Shown piece by piece: positions 18,668 through 27,888 of a DNA stretch of 64,000 bases. The notes below the pieces were generated by a model. The model saw only the letters and a program-made list of their open reading frames with translations. It made no database searches and had not been told where the DNA came from. The DNA is from Thermotoga sp. Ku-13t (GTDB lineage Bacteria > Thermotogota > Thermotogae > Thermotogales > DSM-5069), in contig NZ_LNFY01000001.1 in assembly GCF_011057685.1 (NCBI RefSeq), positions 62,001-126,000 on the forward strand, written 5' to 3'. The position numbers and the translations under genes were made by a program. Every line of letters begins with the position of its first letter. Position 1 is the first letter of the stretch.

Positions 18668-19260
18668 GCTTTCTTCCAGGCATCCAGGGCAGCGTTTGCG
18701 GCGGCAGTCAAAGCGTCTCGTTCTAATTCCGCGCTTCCAATGATGCTCTTTTCTTTTTCGTGTGAAAGCTTGGTGACGTGGCAGACGACGAAGTCCTTAC
18801 CGGCCAGGTTGATGATCCTCACGTCATCGACCGAGAAAACATCGCTGGACAGATCCTCCACGGCTTTCAGAACCGCCGAGGCCGCTATTCTCAATCTCTG
18901 CAGGCTCGTCTTCGGTCCTTCAGCGGTACCTTCGTACACTTCGTCGTCGTGCTTGATGAGGACCGTGACTTTCAGGTTCTTTCCAGCCTCTTCTGATTTG
19001 AGCGACTCGAGTCTGTAATCGTCGATTTGCTGGTATTCCTGATTCAGCTGAGCAACACTCACGATCTTTCTATCGATCCTCAAACCCGTGGATGCGAGGA
19101 TCGCTGTTTCCACATCACGAACGATCTGTTTGGGGTTTTTCGCCGAATCTGCAACCACGTGGATCTCCCTTATGCCTTCACTATCTGCAACCACCCTGGC
19201 GGCGATGATTCCGGCGATCTGTGTTATTATACTCTCAAGTTTCTTTGGATCCACCGACAC
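18664..19260 (-). CDS. Conserved protein of unknown function
   Basis: This 198-residue cytoplasmic-looking protein was not recognised. It starts at GTG 19260 behind GGGGGAAA. There is no signal peptide or membrane helix. The N-terminal third (about 1-65) reads like a small alpha/beta fold with IREIHVVAD and a helix rich in Val/Ile. The second half (about 80-180) is another alpha/beta unit with VTVLIKHDDEVYEGTAEG, and could be a dimerisation or ligand-binding module. It converges on jag with overlapping stops and has its own promoter, so it forms a one-gene transcript. Confidence 0.65.
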   Translation of the reverse strand: MSVDPKKLESIITQIAGIIAARVVADSEGIREIHVVADSAKNPKQIVRDVETAILASTGLRIDRKIVSVAQLNQEYQQIDDYRLESLKSEEAGKNLKVTVLIKHDDEVYEGTAEGPKTSLQRLRIAASAVLKAVEDLSSDVFSVDDVRIINLAGKDFVVCHVTKLSHEKEKSIIGSAELERDALTAAANAALDAWKKA

Positions 19261-19281
19261 CAGTTTCCCCCCACGCCTTTT

Positions 19282-19307
19282 ATTTTAGCATAAGAGTTTT
19301 ATGTCAA
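19282..19307 (-). promoter_or_regulatory. Probable promoter of the 18.66-19.26 kb gene
   Basis: Read on the minus strand, TTGACA (19307-19302) is followed by TGC-TAAAAT (-10 at 19287-19282). The spacer of 14 bases is short, but the TGn extension of the -10 box may compensate. Confidence 0.5.
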
Positions 19308-19357
19308 TCTGCCCAAAATTTGTTTTAAGCTCCACGGTACATCACTAAGCCCACTTA

Positions 19358-19366
19358 TGCTATAAT
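19358..19366 (+). promoter_or_regulatory. Extended -10 promoter of the branched-chain amino-acid ABC operon
   Basis: TGC-TATAAT (a perfect -10 with TGn extension) ends 42 bases before the GTG of the binding-protein gene. No good -35 is seen at the usual distance. This type recurs at 29484 and 57923. Confidence 0.65.
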
Positions 19367-19408
19367 ATCGCCAAACAATCCCGCAAACTCTTCCAAGGAG
19401 GTGGTGTT

Positions 19409-20536
19409 GTGCGTAGGTACGTTTCACTCGTTCTGCTGTCGATTTTCGCCGCACTCATCTTTGCTGCTGAGATCACCGAAGTCAGGATCGGTGCAGGTTG
19501 GGAGATGACGGGTCCCATCGCAGGGTTCGGGCAGATGTCCTGGGATGGCGTGAAACTGGCGATGAAGCTCAGGCCGACCGTGAAGATTCAGGGCAAGGAA
19601 GTACCTGTCAACGTCATCCTTCTCGACAACAAGGGTGACAAGGCCGAAGCCGCGAACGTTGCGAGAAGGCTCATCGATGTCGAAAAAGTATGCGTGATAC
19701 TCGGTCCTTGCACCAGTTCGTGTGCGCTCGCAGCGGGCGCCATAGCCGAGCAGAAACAGGTGCCCCTGGTGACCAACACCGCAACGAACCCCTTGGTGAC
19801 CCAGAACAGGCGTTTCATCTTCAGAGCATGTTTTGTCGACACACTTCAGGGAGAGCTTCTTGCCAAATTCGCATGGGAAAATTTGAAGGCTCGTAACGTC
19901 GCTATCATGGTCGATGTTGCTCAGGATTACGTCGTGGGTCTGGCGAATTACTTCAAACGCGCGTTCGCGAAGTATGGTGGCAAGTTTTTCGAAGCTTACT
20001 ACAACACGGGAGATCAGGACTTCTCAGCCCAGCTCACCTACGTTCTCTCCAGAAATCCAGACCTCATATTCATGCCCGGCTATTACGCTGAAATCGCGCT
20101 CATGTGCAAGCAGGCCAGGGAGCTCGGTTTCACGGGTAACTTCCTCGCGGGTGATGGGGCAGACGCACCGGAGCTCGTACAGATCGGAGGAAAATTCGTC
20201 GAGGGTTTGTGCTACACCACGTACTTCCACCAGGATGCCGATCTTTCTTCTAAGACAAAGCCGTTCGTGGAGGCGTACATGAAGGAATATGGGAGAAGGC
20301 CAGATGCTTTTGGTGCCCTCGCGTTTGACGCATACAACTTGGTGCTCGATGCGATAGAAAGGGCACAGTCTGTGGATCCAGTGGCGATCAGGGACGCGCT
20401 GGCAGCCACCCAGAACTTTGAAGGTGTCGCCGGTACGATCAGCTACCCACCTGATTCCGGTGATCCCATCAAACCGGCGGTCATAATCCAGATAAGGAAT
20501 GGAAAACCGGAACTGCTCACTGTGGTGAGACCGTAA
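19409..20536 (+). CDS. Branched-chain amino-acid-type ABC transporter substrate-binding protein
   Basis: This is the periplasmic binding protein of a HAAT-family importer (LivK type, Peripla_BP_6 fold). It starts at GTG 19409 behind CAAGGAGGTGG. The signal peptide covers about residues 1-20 (hydrophobic core, AAE cleavage region), with no lipobox Cys. The mature domain begins TEVRIGAGWEMTGPIAGFGQM, typical of LivK. Ligand-loop features TNTATNPLVT (about 114-123) and the FDAYNLVLDAIE segment near the C-terminus fit the family. The 375-residue length is normal. The ligand may be leucine/isoleucine/valine or another amino acid. Confidence 0.88.
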   Translation: MRRYVSLVLLSIFAALIFAAEITEVRIGAGWEMTGPIAGFGQMSWDGVKLAMKLRPTVKIQGKEVPVNVILLDNKGDKAEAANVARRLIDVEKVCVILGPCTSSCALAAGAIAEQKQVPLVTNTATNPLVTQNRRFIFRACFVDTLQGELLAKFAWENLKARNVAIMVDVAQDYVVGLANYFKRAFAKYGGKFFEAYYNTGDQDFSAQLTYVLSRNPDLIFMPGYYAEIALMCKQARELGFTGNFLAGDGADAPELVQIGGKFVEGLCYTTYFHQDADLSSKTKPFVEAYMKEYGRRPDAFGALAFDAYNLVLDAIERAQSVDPVAIRDALAATQNFEGVAGTISYPPDSGDPIKPAVIIQIRNGKPELLTVVRP

Positions 20537-20541
20537 AGGTA

Positions 20542-20564
20542 AGCCCCCCACATGGGGGGCTTTC
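20542..20564 (+). terminator. Hairpin between the binding-protein gene and livH
   Basis: A near-perfect 8-bp GC stem (AGCCCCCC / GGGGGGCT) with a 4-base loop (ACAT) is followed by TTTC only. It may act as a partial terminator or RNA-stability stem, giving more binding protein than membrane subunits. Confidence 0.6.
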
Positions 20565-20583
20565 AGCTTGAGGGGGTGGCAGG

Positions 20584-21492
20584 TTGAGACTGACGGACTT
20601 TTTCCAGCACCTTGTCAACGCTCTGTCACTCGGTGGAATCTACGCGCTCATCGCCATCGGCTACACGATGGTGTATGGGATTCTCAGGCTCATCAACTTC
20701 GCACACGGTGACATATTCACTTACGGAATTTATTTTGCCTTCTATGGTGTTTCACTTTTTCTCCTTCCCTGGTGGATCGCATTCATTCTTTCTATCTTTC
20801 TCACAGCATTTCTGGGAGCGCTCGTAGAAAGAATAGCTTACAGGCCTCTGAGAGACGCCCCGAGGATCTCCGCGCTCATAACAGCCATAGGTGTGTCTTT
20901 CTTCTTGCAGAACCTGGCGACGGTTGTTTTTGGAGGCCGAGCGAAATCTTTCAATCCCCAAACGGGAATGTATCCGACCTTCTTTCTGAACGTTTTGAAC
21001 ATAGCGGGTGTGAAACTGAGAGTCCTTTCTCTGATCACGCTCGGCACAGTCGCTGTGTCGTTGCTGGTTCTTGTGTGGATCGTCTACAGAACGAAAGTTG
21101 GTATGGCGATGAGGGCGATATCGAAAGACATACCGACCACTCGGTTGATGGGTGTGAACGCAGACAGAGTAATAACCTTCACCTTCATGATAGGTTCTGC
21201 TTTAGCGGCTGTAGGGGGGGTTCTCTGGGCCATGACTTATCCGCAGGTTTATCCCTTCACCGGTGTGATACCGGGTTTGAAAGCCTTCATTGCTGCCGTG
21301 GTGGGGGGCATAGGGAGCATTCAAGGAGCCATGGTCGGTGGCTTCATACTCGGTATCAGTGAGATCATGATCGTGGCTTTCCTTCCTTCCATAGCAGGAT
21401 ACAGGGATGCGATCGCTTACGCCATCCTCCTCTTCGTGCTGCTCGTAAGACCGAGCGGTATATTTGGAGTGGAAGTTTCGGAAAAGGTGTGA
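20584..21492 (+). CDS. livH: Branched-chain amino-acid ABC transporter permease LivH
   Basis: This is the first membrane subunit of the HAAT importer, 302 residues with about eight hydrophobic segments. The start is TTG 20584 behind GGGGGTGGCAGG. Typical LivH sequences are GGIYALIAIGYTMVYGILRLINFAHGD (about residues 15-41) and the coupling loop RAISKDIPTTRLMGVNADR (about 177-195). The end of livH is 6 bases from livM. Confidence 0.93.
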   Translation: MRLTDFFQHLVNALSLGGIYALIAIGYTMVYGILRLINFAHGDIFTYGIYFAFYGVSLFLLPWWIAFILSIFLTAFLGALVERIAYRPLRDAPRISALITAIGVSFFLQNLATVVFGGRAKSFNPQTGMYPTFFLNVLNIAGVKLRVLSLITLGTVAVSLLVLVWIVYRTKVGMAMRAISKDIPTTRLMGVNADRVITFTFMIGSALAAVGGVLWAMTYPQVYPFTGVIPGLKAFIAAVVGGIGSIQGAMVGGFILGISEIMIVAFLPSIAGYRDAIAYAILLFVLLVRPSGIFGVEVSEKV

Positions 21493-21498
21493 TAGCAC

Positions 21499-22560
21499 AT
21501 GGAAGTGAGGCTGTCAGTGAGAACCAAGATTATTCTTACTTTGATTCTGATCTTCATCATCGCCACATTGCTCGTACTGGCGAACCACAGAGCGAGCGAA
21601 TATGTGGTTCTGATTTTGAATTTGATGGCGATCAACATCGTATTCGCCGTGTCGCTCAACCTCATCAACGGGATCACGGGTATATTCTCCCTCGGTCATG
21701 CTGGTTTCATCGCCATTGGTGCCTACACCTCGGTGCTTCTGACTTTGCCCATTCAACAGAAAGAAATGAGCTATCTCATAAAGCCTGTCATTCCACCGTT
21801 CGACAGGATCCAGTTGCCGTTTTTACCATCTGTTTTGGTCGCAGGTCTGGCTGCCGCGGCGTTCGGGTATGTCGTTGCCGCACCATCTCTCAGATTGATT
21901 GGGGATTATCTTGCGATAGCGACCCTGGGATTGGGTGAAACCATACGAATCATAGCAAACAACGCATGGTCCATCACGAACGGCGCGCTCGGCTTGAAAG
22001 GAATCCCACAGTATACCAATCTTTACTGGTCCTGGGCTTGGGCTCTGGTGACGGTGTGTTTCGTCGCAAGTCTTGTGAAGAGCTCGTACGGAAGGGCACT
22101 GAAGGCGATCAGGGAGGATGTCATCGCTGCGAAGGCGATGGGCATAAACGTTTTCTCACATCAAGTTATGAGTTTCGTTGTGGGATCGTTTTTTGCAGGC
22201 GTTGGAGGTGCGTTGTGGGCGCATTTGATAACGACCATAGATCCAAAATCCTTCACCTTCACCAAAACGTTTGAGATACTCATCATGGTGGTCCTCGGTG
22301 GGCTCGGGAGCATAAGTGGTTCGATCATCGGAGCTGCCATTTACACCGTGGGGCTGGAATTCCTCCGAATTCTGGAAAGTCCGTTCAAAGTCTGGTTCAT
22401 CAACTATCCAGGCATACCGGGTATGAGGATGGTAGTACTCGCGGTCATATTGATAGTGCTCATGCTCTTCTGGCAGAGGGGCATCATGGGTAGAAACGAG
22501 CTCAGCTGGGAAATGTTCTTTTCGCTGTTCTCGAGGTTGAGGCGGGGTGGCAGAAAATGA
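21499..22560 (+). CDS. livM: Branched-chain amino-acid ABC transporter permease LivM
   Basis: This is the second membrane subunit, 353 residues. The LivM core motifs are LNLINGITGIFSLGHAGFIAIGAY (about residues 50-73), GDYLAIATLGLGETIRI (about 135-151) and the coupling loop GRALKAIREDVIAAKAMGIN (about 197-216). It overlaps livG by 4 bases (ATGA). Confidence 0.93.
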   Translation: MEVRLSVRTKIILTLILIFIIATLLVLANHRASEYVVLILNLMAINIVFAVSLNLINGITGIFSLGHAGFIAIGAYTSVLLTLPIQQKEMSYLIKPVIPPFDRIQLPFLPSVLVAGLAAAAFGYVVAAPSLRLIGDYLAIATLGLGETIRIIANNAWSITNGALGLKGIPQYTNLYWSWAWALVTVCFVASLVKSSYGRALKAIREDVIAAKAMGINVFSHQVMSFVVGSFFAGVGGALWAHLITTIDPKSFTFTKTFEILIMVVLGGLGSISGSIIGAAIYTVGLEFLRILESPFKVWFINYPGIPGMRMVVLAVILIVLMLFWQRGIMGRNELSWEMFFSLFSRLRRGGRK

Positions 22561-23339
22561 GCGAAGTCGTACTCGAACTCAAGAACGTCACGAAGCGTTT
22601 TGGCGGCTTGACGGCCGTCGACAGGTTCATCGGATACGTTAAAAATCGCGAACTGCTGGGTCTCATAGGACCGAACGGGGCAGGGAAAACCACACTGTTC
22701 AATCTGATCACCGGGATGTACGAACCGGATGAAGGTGAGATCCTCTTTTTAGGTCACAGGCTGAACGGTTTAAAGCCCCACCAGGTGACGCAACTCGGTA
22801 TAGCTAGGACCTTTCAGAATATAAGGTTGTTCTCCGATATGAGTGTTCTCGAGAACGTCATGGTGGCGCAGCATTGCAAGCTCCGTAGCACACTTTCGAT
22901 GTTCAGTTTCGTCTTCAAAATCCCATCTGCACTCAAGTTTGAGAGACAGGTCAAGACACGGTCTGAAAAGCTTTTGGAAAAAGTGGGTTTATTGCACTTC
23001 GCCAACGAGAAAGCGAGCGCCCTTCCTTACGGTTTGCAGCGTAAACTGGAAATAGCGAGGGCACTTGCCACGGAACCAAAACTCCTTTTGCTCGACGAAC
23101 CTGCGGCGGGTATGAACCCGCAGGAAACGTCCGAGTTGATGGTGTTCATAAAGACGGTAAGGGACGAATTCAACCTCAGCATAATCGTGATAGAGCACGA
23201 CATGAAGGTCATCATGGGGATATGTGAGAGGATCTACGTCATGGATTACGGCAAACTCATCGCGGAAGGAACACCTAAGGAGATACAATCAAACCCACTG
23301 GTGATCAGGGCGTACCTGGGCGAGGAGGTGCTCGTATGA
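22557..23339 (+). CDS. livG: Branched-chain amino-acid ABC transporter ATPase LivG
   Basis: This cytoplasmic ATPase subunit has 260 residues. Walker A is at about 39-46 (GPNGAGKT). The signature motif is degenerate (LPYGLQRKLEIARAL, about 156-170), as is usual in LivG. Walker B and the catalytic Glu are in LLLLDEPAAGMNP, and the switch His is in VIEHDM. It overlaps livF by 4 bases. Confidence 0.93.
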   Translation: MSEVVLELKNVTKRFGGLTAVDRFIGYVKNRELLGLIGPNGAGKTTLFNLITGMYEPDEGEILFLGHRLNGLKPHQVTQLGIARTFQNIRLFSDMSVLENVMVAQHCKLRSTLSMFSFVFKIPSALKFERQVKTRSEKLLEKVGLLHFANEKASALPYGLQRKLEIARALATEPKLLLLDEPAAGMNPQETSELMVFIKTVRDEFNLSIIVIEHDMKVIMGICERIYVMDYGKLIAEGTPKEIQSNPLVIRAYLGEEVLV

Positions 23340-24055
23340 ACGATGTAGTCCTGTCTGTCGAAAACCTACATGTTCATTACGGAAGCATCCATGCGGTGAA
23401 GGGCATCTCCTTGCGCGTGAAGAAGGGTCAGATCGTGACGCTCATCGGTGCCAACGGAGCCGGTAAGAGTACGACACTGAAGGCCATCATGAATCTGGTG
23501 AAGAAGAGTTCGGGCAGGGTGATCTTCAACGGGAACGACATATCGAAACTTCCCACGCACGAAATAGTGCTGGCAGGGATAAGCCTGGTTCCGGAAGGAA
23601 GACGAATCTTCCCAAACCTGACAGTCTATGAAAATCTCATGATGGCCGCTTATTCGCGAAAGAACAAGAACGAAATCGATAAGGATCTGGATTTCGTCTT
23701 CTCTTTGTTCCCGAGGCTGAAAGAACGTCTGAAACAGCCCGGTGGTACGCTGTCCGGAGGGGAACAACAGATGCTCGCGCTCGCGAGAGGCTTGATGAGC
23801 CGTCCAAAGCTGCTAATGCTCGACGAACCTTCACTCGGTCTGGCGCCGCTGCTTGTCAAGGAAGTGTTCGAAGTCATAAAAAAGATACGGCAAGAGGGTG
23901 TCACGGTTCTGTTGATCGAACAGAACGCACTGGGCGCACTGAGGATCGCAGATTATGGATACGTGCTCGAAACGGGCCGCATAGTTCTCGAAGATGAAGC
24001 TGCAAAACTTTTGAACAACGAAGGAGTCAAGAAAGCGTATCTGGGCATCGCATGA
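23336..24055 (+). CDS. livF: Branched-chain amino-acid ABC transporter ATPase LivF
   Basis: This is the second ATPase of the importer, 239 residues. Walker A is GANGAGKS (about 38-45), the signature LSGGEQQMLALARGL (about 138-152) and Walker B LMLDEPSLGLAP. LIEQN replaces the switch His with Gln, as in typical LivF proteins. The operon continues with a chemoreceptor gene 12 bases later. Confidence 0.93.
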   Translation: MNDVVLSVENLHVHYGSIHAVKGISLRVKKGQIVTLIGANGAGKSTTLKAIMNLVKKSSGRVIFNGNDISKLPTHEIVLAGISLVPEGRRIFPNLTVYENLMMAAYSRKNKNEIDKDLDFVFSLFPRLKERLKQPGGTLSGGEQQMLALARGLMSRPKLLMLDEPSLGLAPLLVKEVFEVIKKIRQEGVTVLLIEQNALGALRIADYGYVLETGRIVLEDEAAKLLNNEGVKKAYLGIA

Positions 24056-24067
24056 GGAGGCGATCTC

Positions 24068-26032
24068 ATGTCTCACAGAAAGAGTATAGCTATGAGGATG
24101 TTTCTCCTTCTGCTACCGACCATCGCTGCTCTTCTCATTGTTGGAAACGTGCTCTCCTACTTCAGAATCAAAACGACCGTGAACCAGCTGAGCGGCTCGA
24201 GCTTGGAGGACTTAGCCCGTTCTTACGCGCTCATACTGTCTTCGAAAGTGGAATCGTACAGGAACGTGGCAATCTCCCTCGCCAGCACGCCGATGCTGCG
24301 TCCCGCACTGAAGCTCGCTTTGCAGATGGCGGGCAAAGTTATCGAGAACGTTCTCAGTACCGAGAAGGAAAAACTGCCGAGCGAAGTGCTCAAATGTTTT
24401 GTGGTGTTCCCAGATGGAAGTTTCTTCACCGAGGCAATGGAGGATGAAGAAATACTTGTCTCGCGAGAACTGGTTGAGTGTGTGGTTGACCAGACGAAGA
24501 TCATGGTGAAGAAGATAGACATTCTGCATTCTGAACCTGTCATGCTGGTGTCCGCACCGATAGTGGAAGGCGGAGAAGTTCTCGCAGCCGCGGGTGTGGC
24601 CATCGAACTCTCATGGCTGGACAGAGCGCTCGCGGATTTAGCTTCGAAGAACCTCAACATCGTGTTGACTGACTCGCAAGGTTTAATCCTCTCGCACAGC
24701 AGTCAACTCGAATTGAGATTCACGGCATTGTCGAAACTTGGCTTGCAGGCTTCAAAGAAGTTGAGCAAGCAGAGGTCCGTCTCTGAAGATGTGTACCTGT
24801 TGAGCGCGGATGTATCGAACACAGACTGGCAGTTGCATCTCGTTGCACCCGCCACGCTGATAGATGCGCCCGCGAACTCGCTCAGATTGTTCGTACTCGT
24901 CACAGTTTCGCTGGTCCTCGCAGTCTCTTCGTTGATCATGTGGTTGATTTCCAGTCGTCTCAGTTCCAGGTTGAAACAGTTGCTGCCGGTGTTTGAGTCT
25001 CTGAAACGCGGCGATCTGACGAGGCATAGTCCCCACCTTGGGGAGGACGAAATTGGAAAACTGTCAGAGCATCTAAACGATGTGATCAGAAGTTTGAAAG
25101 AACTGGTGAATGTTTCAAAGGACTCGGCCGGACTGGTTTCTCAGACGGCGGAGCAGGTTCGCGACTTCAGCGCCCATGAGAAGGATCAGATTCAGCACCT
25201 ACAAAGAATATTCAACGCCGTGGGGGCGAACATAAAGAACGTGGCGGCCACCTTCGAAGAAGTGAACGCATCGATGGAGGAACTCGGTGCTTCCGTGAAA
25301 GACCTGGCTGAGAAGGCAAGTCAGTTGCTGGAGGATGCGACGCGTATGAAACAGAGCATATCAGATGGCAACGAACTGATAGTCGATGTTTCGAGGCAGG
25401 TTCAGAGCGCTTTCGAACTGTCCTCGCGGGCGCAGGCTGACATAGACGAGCTGAAAACGATTTCTGAAAGAATAGGAAAGATAACGGAAGTCATAAGCAA
25501 CATTTCTGAGCAAACGAACTTGCTGGCGTTGAACGCGGCCATCGAAGCTGCCAGAGCTGGTGAAGCGGGAAGGGGTTTTGCTGTCGTGGCCGAGGAGATC
25601 AGAAAACTCGCAAGTCAGACGAAAAACTCCGTACAGCAGATCGATGAACTGCTGACGAACACAAACAGAACTGTTCTCGCCGTGGTTCAGTCGGTTTCGT
25701 CGCTGCGTCAAGCCGTGTTGCATGTTCACAACAGGCAGAAAGAGCTTTCGGGTCTTCTGGAGCAAGTCTGGCAGAGACTGCAGAGGACCGTTGAGACCTT
25801 CCAGTTTGTGGCCGAAACGATCCGCCAGCATGGGGTTTCCGCCGAGGAGGTTTCGCGCGCTTCGAACAGCGCGTTCGAAGCCGTTGCAAGAATAAGTGAG
25901 GAGGCATCAAGGACGCAGGAGCTGGTGGACGAACGTCAAAAAGCTGTGCAACAGTTGGAGAGGGTGGTCGAAGAGCTGATAAAATCTATTTTGCAACTGA
26001 AGCAGAAACTTGATTCTTTCGTGACGGGGTGA
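24068..26032 (+). CDS. Methyl-accepting chemotaxis protein
   Basis: This is a transmembrane chemoreceptor of 654 residues. Helix 1 is at about 10-30 and a periplasmic sensor (Cache-like by pattern) at about 31-280. Helix 2 is at about 281-302 and a HAMP domain at about 303-355. The long helical signalling domain follows, with the conserved hairpin tip at about 478-515 ([21 protein letters not shown]). It lies in the same run as the amino-acid importer, so sensing of the same ligand class is a reasonable guess. No C-terminal CheR-tethering pentapeptide is seen. Confidence 0.93.
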   Translation: MSHRKSIAMRMFLLLLPTIAALLIVGNVLSYFRIKTTVNQLSGSSLEDLARSYALILSSKVESYRNVAISLASTPMLRPALKLALQMAGKVIENVLSTEKEKLPSEVLKCFVVFPDGSFFTEAMEDEEILVSRELVECVVDQTKIMVKKIDILHSEPVMLVSAPIVEGGEVLAAAGVAIELSWLDRALADLASKNLNIVLTDSQGLILSHSSQLELRFTALSKLGLQASKKLSKQRSVSEDVYLLSADVSNTDWQLHLVAPATLIDAPANSLRLFVLVTVSLVLAVSSLIMWLISSRLSSRLKQLLPVFESLKRGDLTRHSPHLGEDEIGKLSEHLNDVIRSLKELVNVSKDSAGLVSQTAEQVRDFSAHEKDQIQHLQRIFNAVGANIKNVAATFEEVNASMEELGASVKDLAEKASQLLEDATRMKQSISDGNELIVDVSRQVQSAFELSSRAQADIDELKTISERIGKITEVISNISEQTNLLALNAAIEAARAGEAGRGFAVVAEEIRKLASQTKNSVQQIDELLTNTNRTVLAVVQSVSSLRQAVLHVHNRQKELSGLLEQVWQRLQRTVETFQFVAETIRQHGVSAEEVSRASNSAFEAVARISEEASRTQELVDERQKAVQQLERVVEELIKSILQLKQKLDSFVTG

Positions 26033-26037
26033 TAGGT

Positions 26038-26901
26038 ATGAAGAAGATCAAGATCGTTCTGGACAGCACTTCCGATGTGCCCAGAGATTGGATCGAGAAG
26101 TTCGATCTTGCGGTGATCCCTCTACACGTGACGTGGCCGGGCGGTAGTCAGGAAGACGATACCAGGGATCTGAAAGAGATTCAAAGCTTTTACGAACGCA
26201 TATCCAAAGCGAAGGATCTTCCAAAGAGTTCTCAACCCTCCGTGGGCGAGTTCCTCGAACTCTACAAAAAGTTGAAAGATGAAGGCTACGAAGAGATCAT
26301 CGTCATGACGATCTCTACAGCGTTATCTGGAACCTACGATTCTGCCCTGCAGGCTGCAAAGCAGTTCGATCTACCTGTGCACGTGATAAATACCAAACTC
26401 GCCTCCGCGGCGGTGCCGTTGCCTGCCAGAAGGGCGAGAGAACTCGAAAAAGAGGGTAAAACAACAGAAGAAATCGTGAGGATCATCGAGGACGATGTGA
26501 AGAAAGGTCGGTACAAGGCGATCTTCTATGTTTCGAACTTCGATTTCCTCATGAAGGGGGGCAGGGTGACGAAGCTTCAGGGATTCTTCGGCACCCTGCT
26601 GAACATACACGTGGGCATCTTCATAAACGAGGAAGGCAAATTGATCCCGTTCGAGAAGGCGCGTGGGCAGAAGAGGGCTCAGGAGATGCTCATCAAAAAA
26701 GCCCTGAGCATGGTGCCGGCGGGCAAGAAGGTTCGATTGCTCATGGTGGATGCCAACGAGCGTGAGAGCACCAAGGTGCTGCTGGAAATGCTCAAGCAAC
26801 ATTACGAGGTGCTCGATGCCGAGTTCACAGAAATGGGCAAGGTCATCACCACGCACGTTGGTCCCGGCACAGCAGGCTTCGGTATGGAGGTCGTCGAATG
26901 A
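26038..26901 (+). CDS. DegV family fatty-acid-binding protein
   Basis: This protein has 287 residues, from ATG 26038. The upstream in-frame GTG 26029 overlaps the ribosome site. DegV/FakB proteins bind a fatty acid between two alpha/beta domains. The diagnostic N-terminal DSTSDVPRDWIEK, the TISTALSGTYDSA motif (about 91-103) and FLMKGGRVTKLQGFFGTLLNI (about 174-194) are present. In Firmicutes FakB presents fatty acids to the kinase FakA. No FakA is seen here. Its stop overlaps the next start (ATGA). Confidence 0.9.
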   Translation: MKKIKIVLDSTSDVPRDWIEKFDLAVIPLHVTWPGGSQEDDTRDLKEIQSFYERISKAKDLPKSSQPSVGEFLELYKKLKDEGYEEIIVMTISTALSGTYDSALQAAKQFDLPVHVINTKLASAAVPLPARRARELEKEGKTTEEIVRIIEDDVKKGRYKAIFYVSNFDFLMKGGRVTKLQGFFGTLLNIHVGIFINEEGKLIPFEKARGQKRAQEMLIKKALSMVPAGKKVRLLMVDANERESTKVLLEMLKQHYEVLDAEFTEMGKVITTHVGPGTAGFGMEVVE

Positions 26902-27884
26902 AACTCGCCGCGTTTCTGTTTGTCGCGGCGCTCGTGTTGATCGTTCTTTTGGTTCAGATGAAACTCGACAGGTTCTGTGTCCTCATTTTGGATGATGGAG
27001 GGACGAACTTTCTACAGGGTGTGAAGAATTATTTGAAGGACCACAACCTTCACTATGATGTTGTCACGGTGAGAATAGACGTGGATCAAACCAGGCTCGA
27101 ATCCGTTCTGCGAAAGTATCAAAACAGTTACGCCGTTGGTCCAAGATTGAGTTCGGAAGCTCAGCGTTTGATTCCTATACTCGAAAAGTTCAGGATCTTC
27201 ACGATAGCACCACTCGTCACTTCCTACCGTGTCGTGGGAAAAAGTTCGTATTTGATGACACTCTCAGTTACGGACGAAGAACAGGGCAGGCAGATCGCAG
27301 AGAGATTGAAAGTTGAAGGATGCCGGAAAGTCCTCCTTGTCGCAGACAAACTGAATCCTGTTCACAGCGAAACGATAGAAGAGAGTCTGAAAAGACATCT
27401 TTCTGTGGAGCAGTTCGAGAGTCGCCAGATCGAGTCGATAGACGAGCTTCTTGGCGAAGATTTCGACCGTTACGATGGTCTCGTGCTTGCGCTCGATGGA
27501 CGGAAGGCTGGGATCGTAGTTCAGCTAGCTCGAAAGAAAGGTTTCTCTGGAACGATAGTGGGTAGTGACTATGCGCTCACTGATGATCTAACCACGGCGG
27601 GTGGTCCGGCCGTTGAGGAAATGATCGTGTGCTGCCTCTTCGATTTTGAAACCATGCTGCGTTCAGGAATATCGGACATGCAGATCGCTGGAGCGTACGA
27701 TGCAGCCATGATCATCACCGATTTGAAGCACAACAGAGTATCGCAGCAGGACGCGGCCAATTATCTCAGAGGACGAACTTTCGAAGGGGTCACAGGACGA
27801 TTCTCTGTAAATTTCGATCTTTCCGCATCGAGAAATCTGACATTTGTGAGGGTGAAAAATGGAAGGTTTGAAATCGAAAGGTGA
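26898..27884 (+). CDS. Membrane-anchored periplasmic-binding-protein-like protein
   Basis: This 328-residue protein has one N-terminal hydrophobic segment (about 4-20) with no lipobox, so it is probably an uncleaved anchor or signal. The remainder has the layout of the type-1 periplasmic binding fold. Lobe 1 covers about 25-140 and has an opposed segment TIAPLVTSYRV. Lobe 2 starts around 150 with GCRKVLLVADKLNPVHSE. A segment typical of Peripla_BP_6 proteins (AGAYDAAMIITDLK) is near residue 275. It has no permease next to it and leads directly into the HD-GYP sensor gene. This suggests that it presents a ligand to a sensor and does not act in transport. Confidence 0.75.
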   Translation: MKLAAFLFVAALVLIVLLVQMKLDRFCVLILDDGGTNFLQGVKNYLKDHNLHYDVVTVRIDVDQTRLESVLRKYQNSYAVGPRLSSEAQRLIPILEKFRIFTIAPLVTSYRVVGKSSYLMTLSVTDEEQGRQIAERLKVEGCRKVLLVADKLNPVHSETIEESLKRHLSVEQFESRQIESIDELLGEDFDRYDGLVLALDGRKAGIVVQLARKKGFSGTIVGSDYALTDDLTTAGGPAVEEMIVCCLFDFETMLRSGISDMQIAGAYDAAMIITDLKHNRVSQQDAANYLRGRTFEGVTGRFSVNFDLSASRNLTFVRVKNGRFEIER

Positions 27885-27888
27885 AGCA

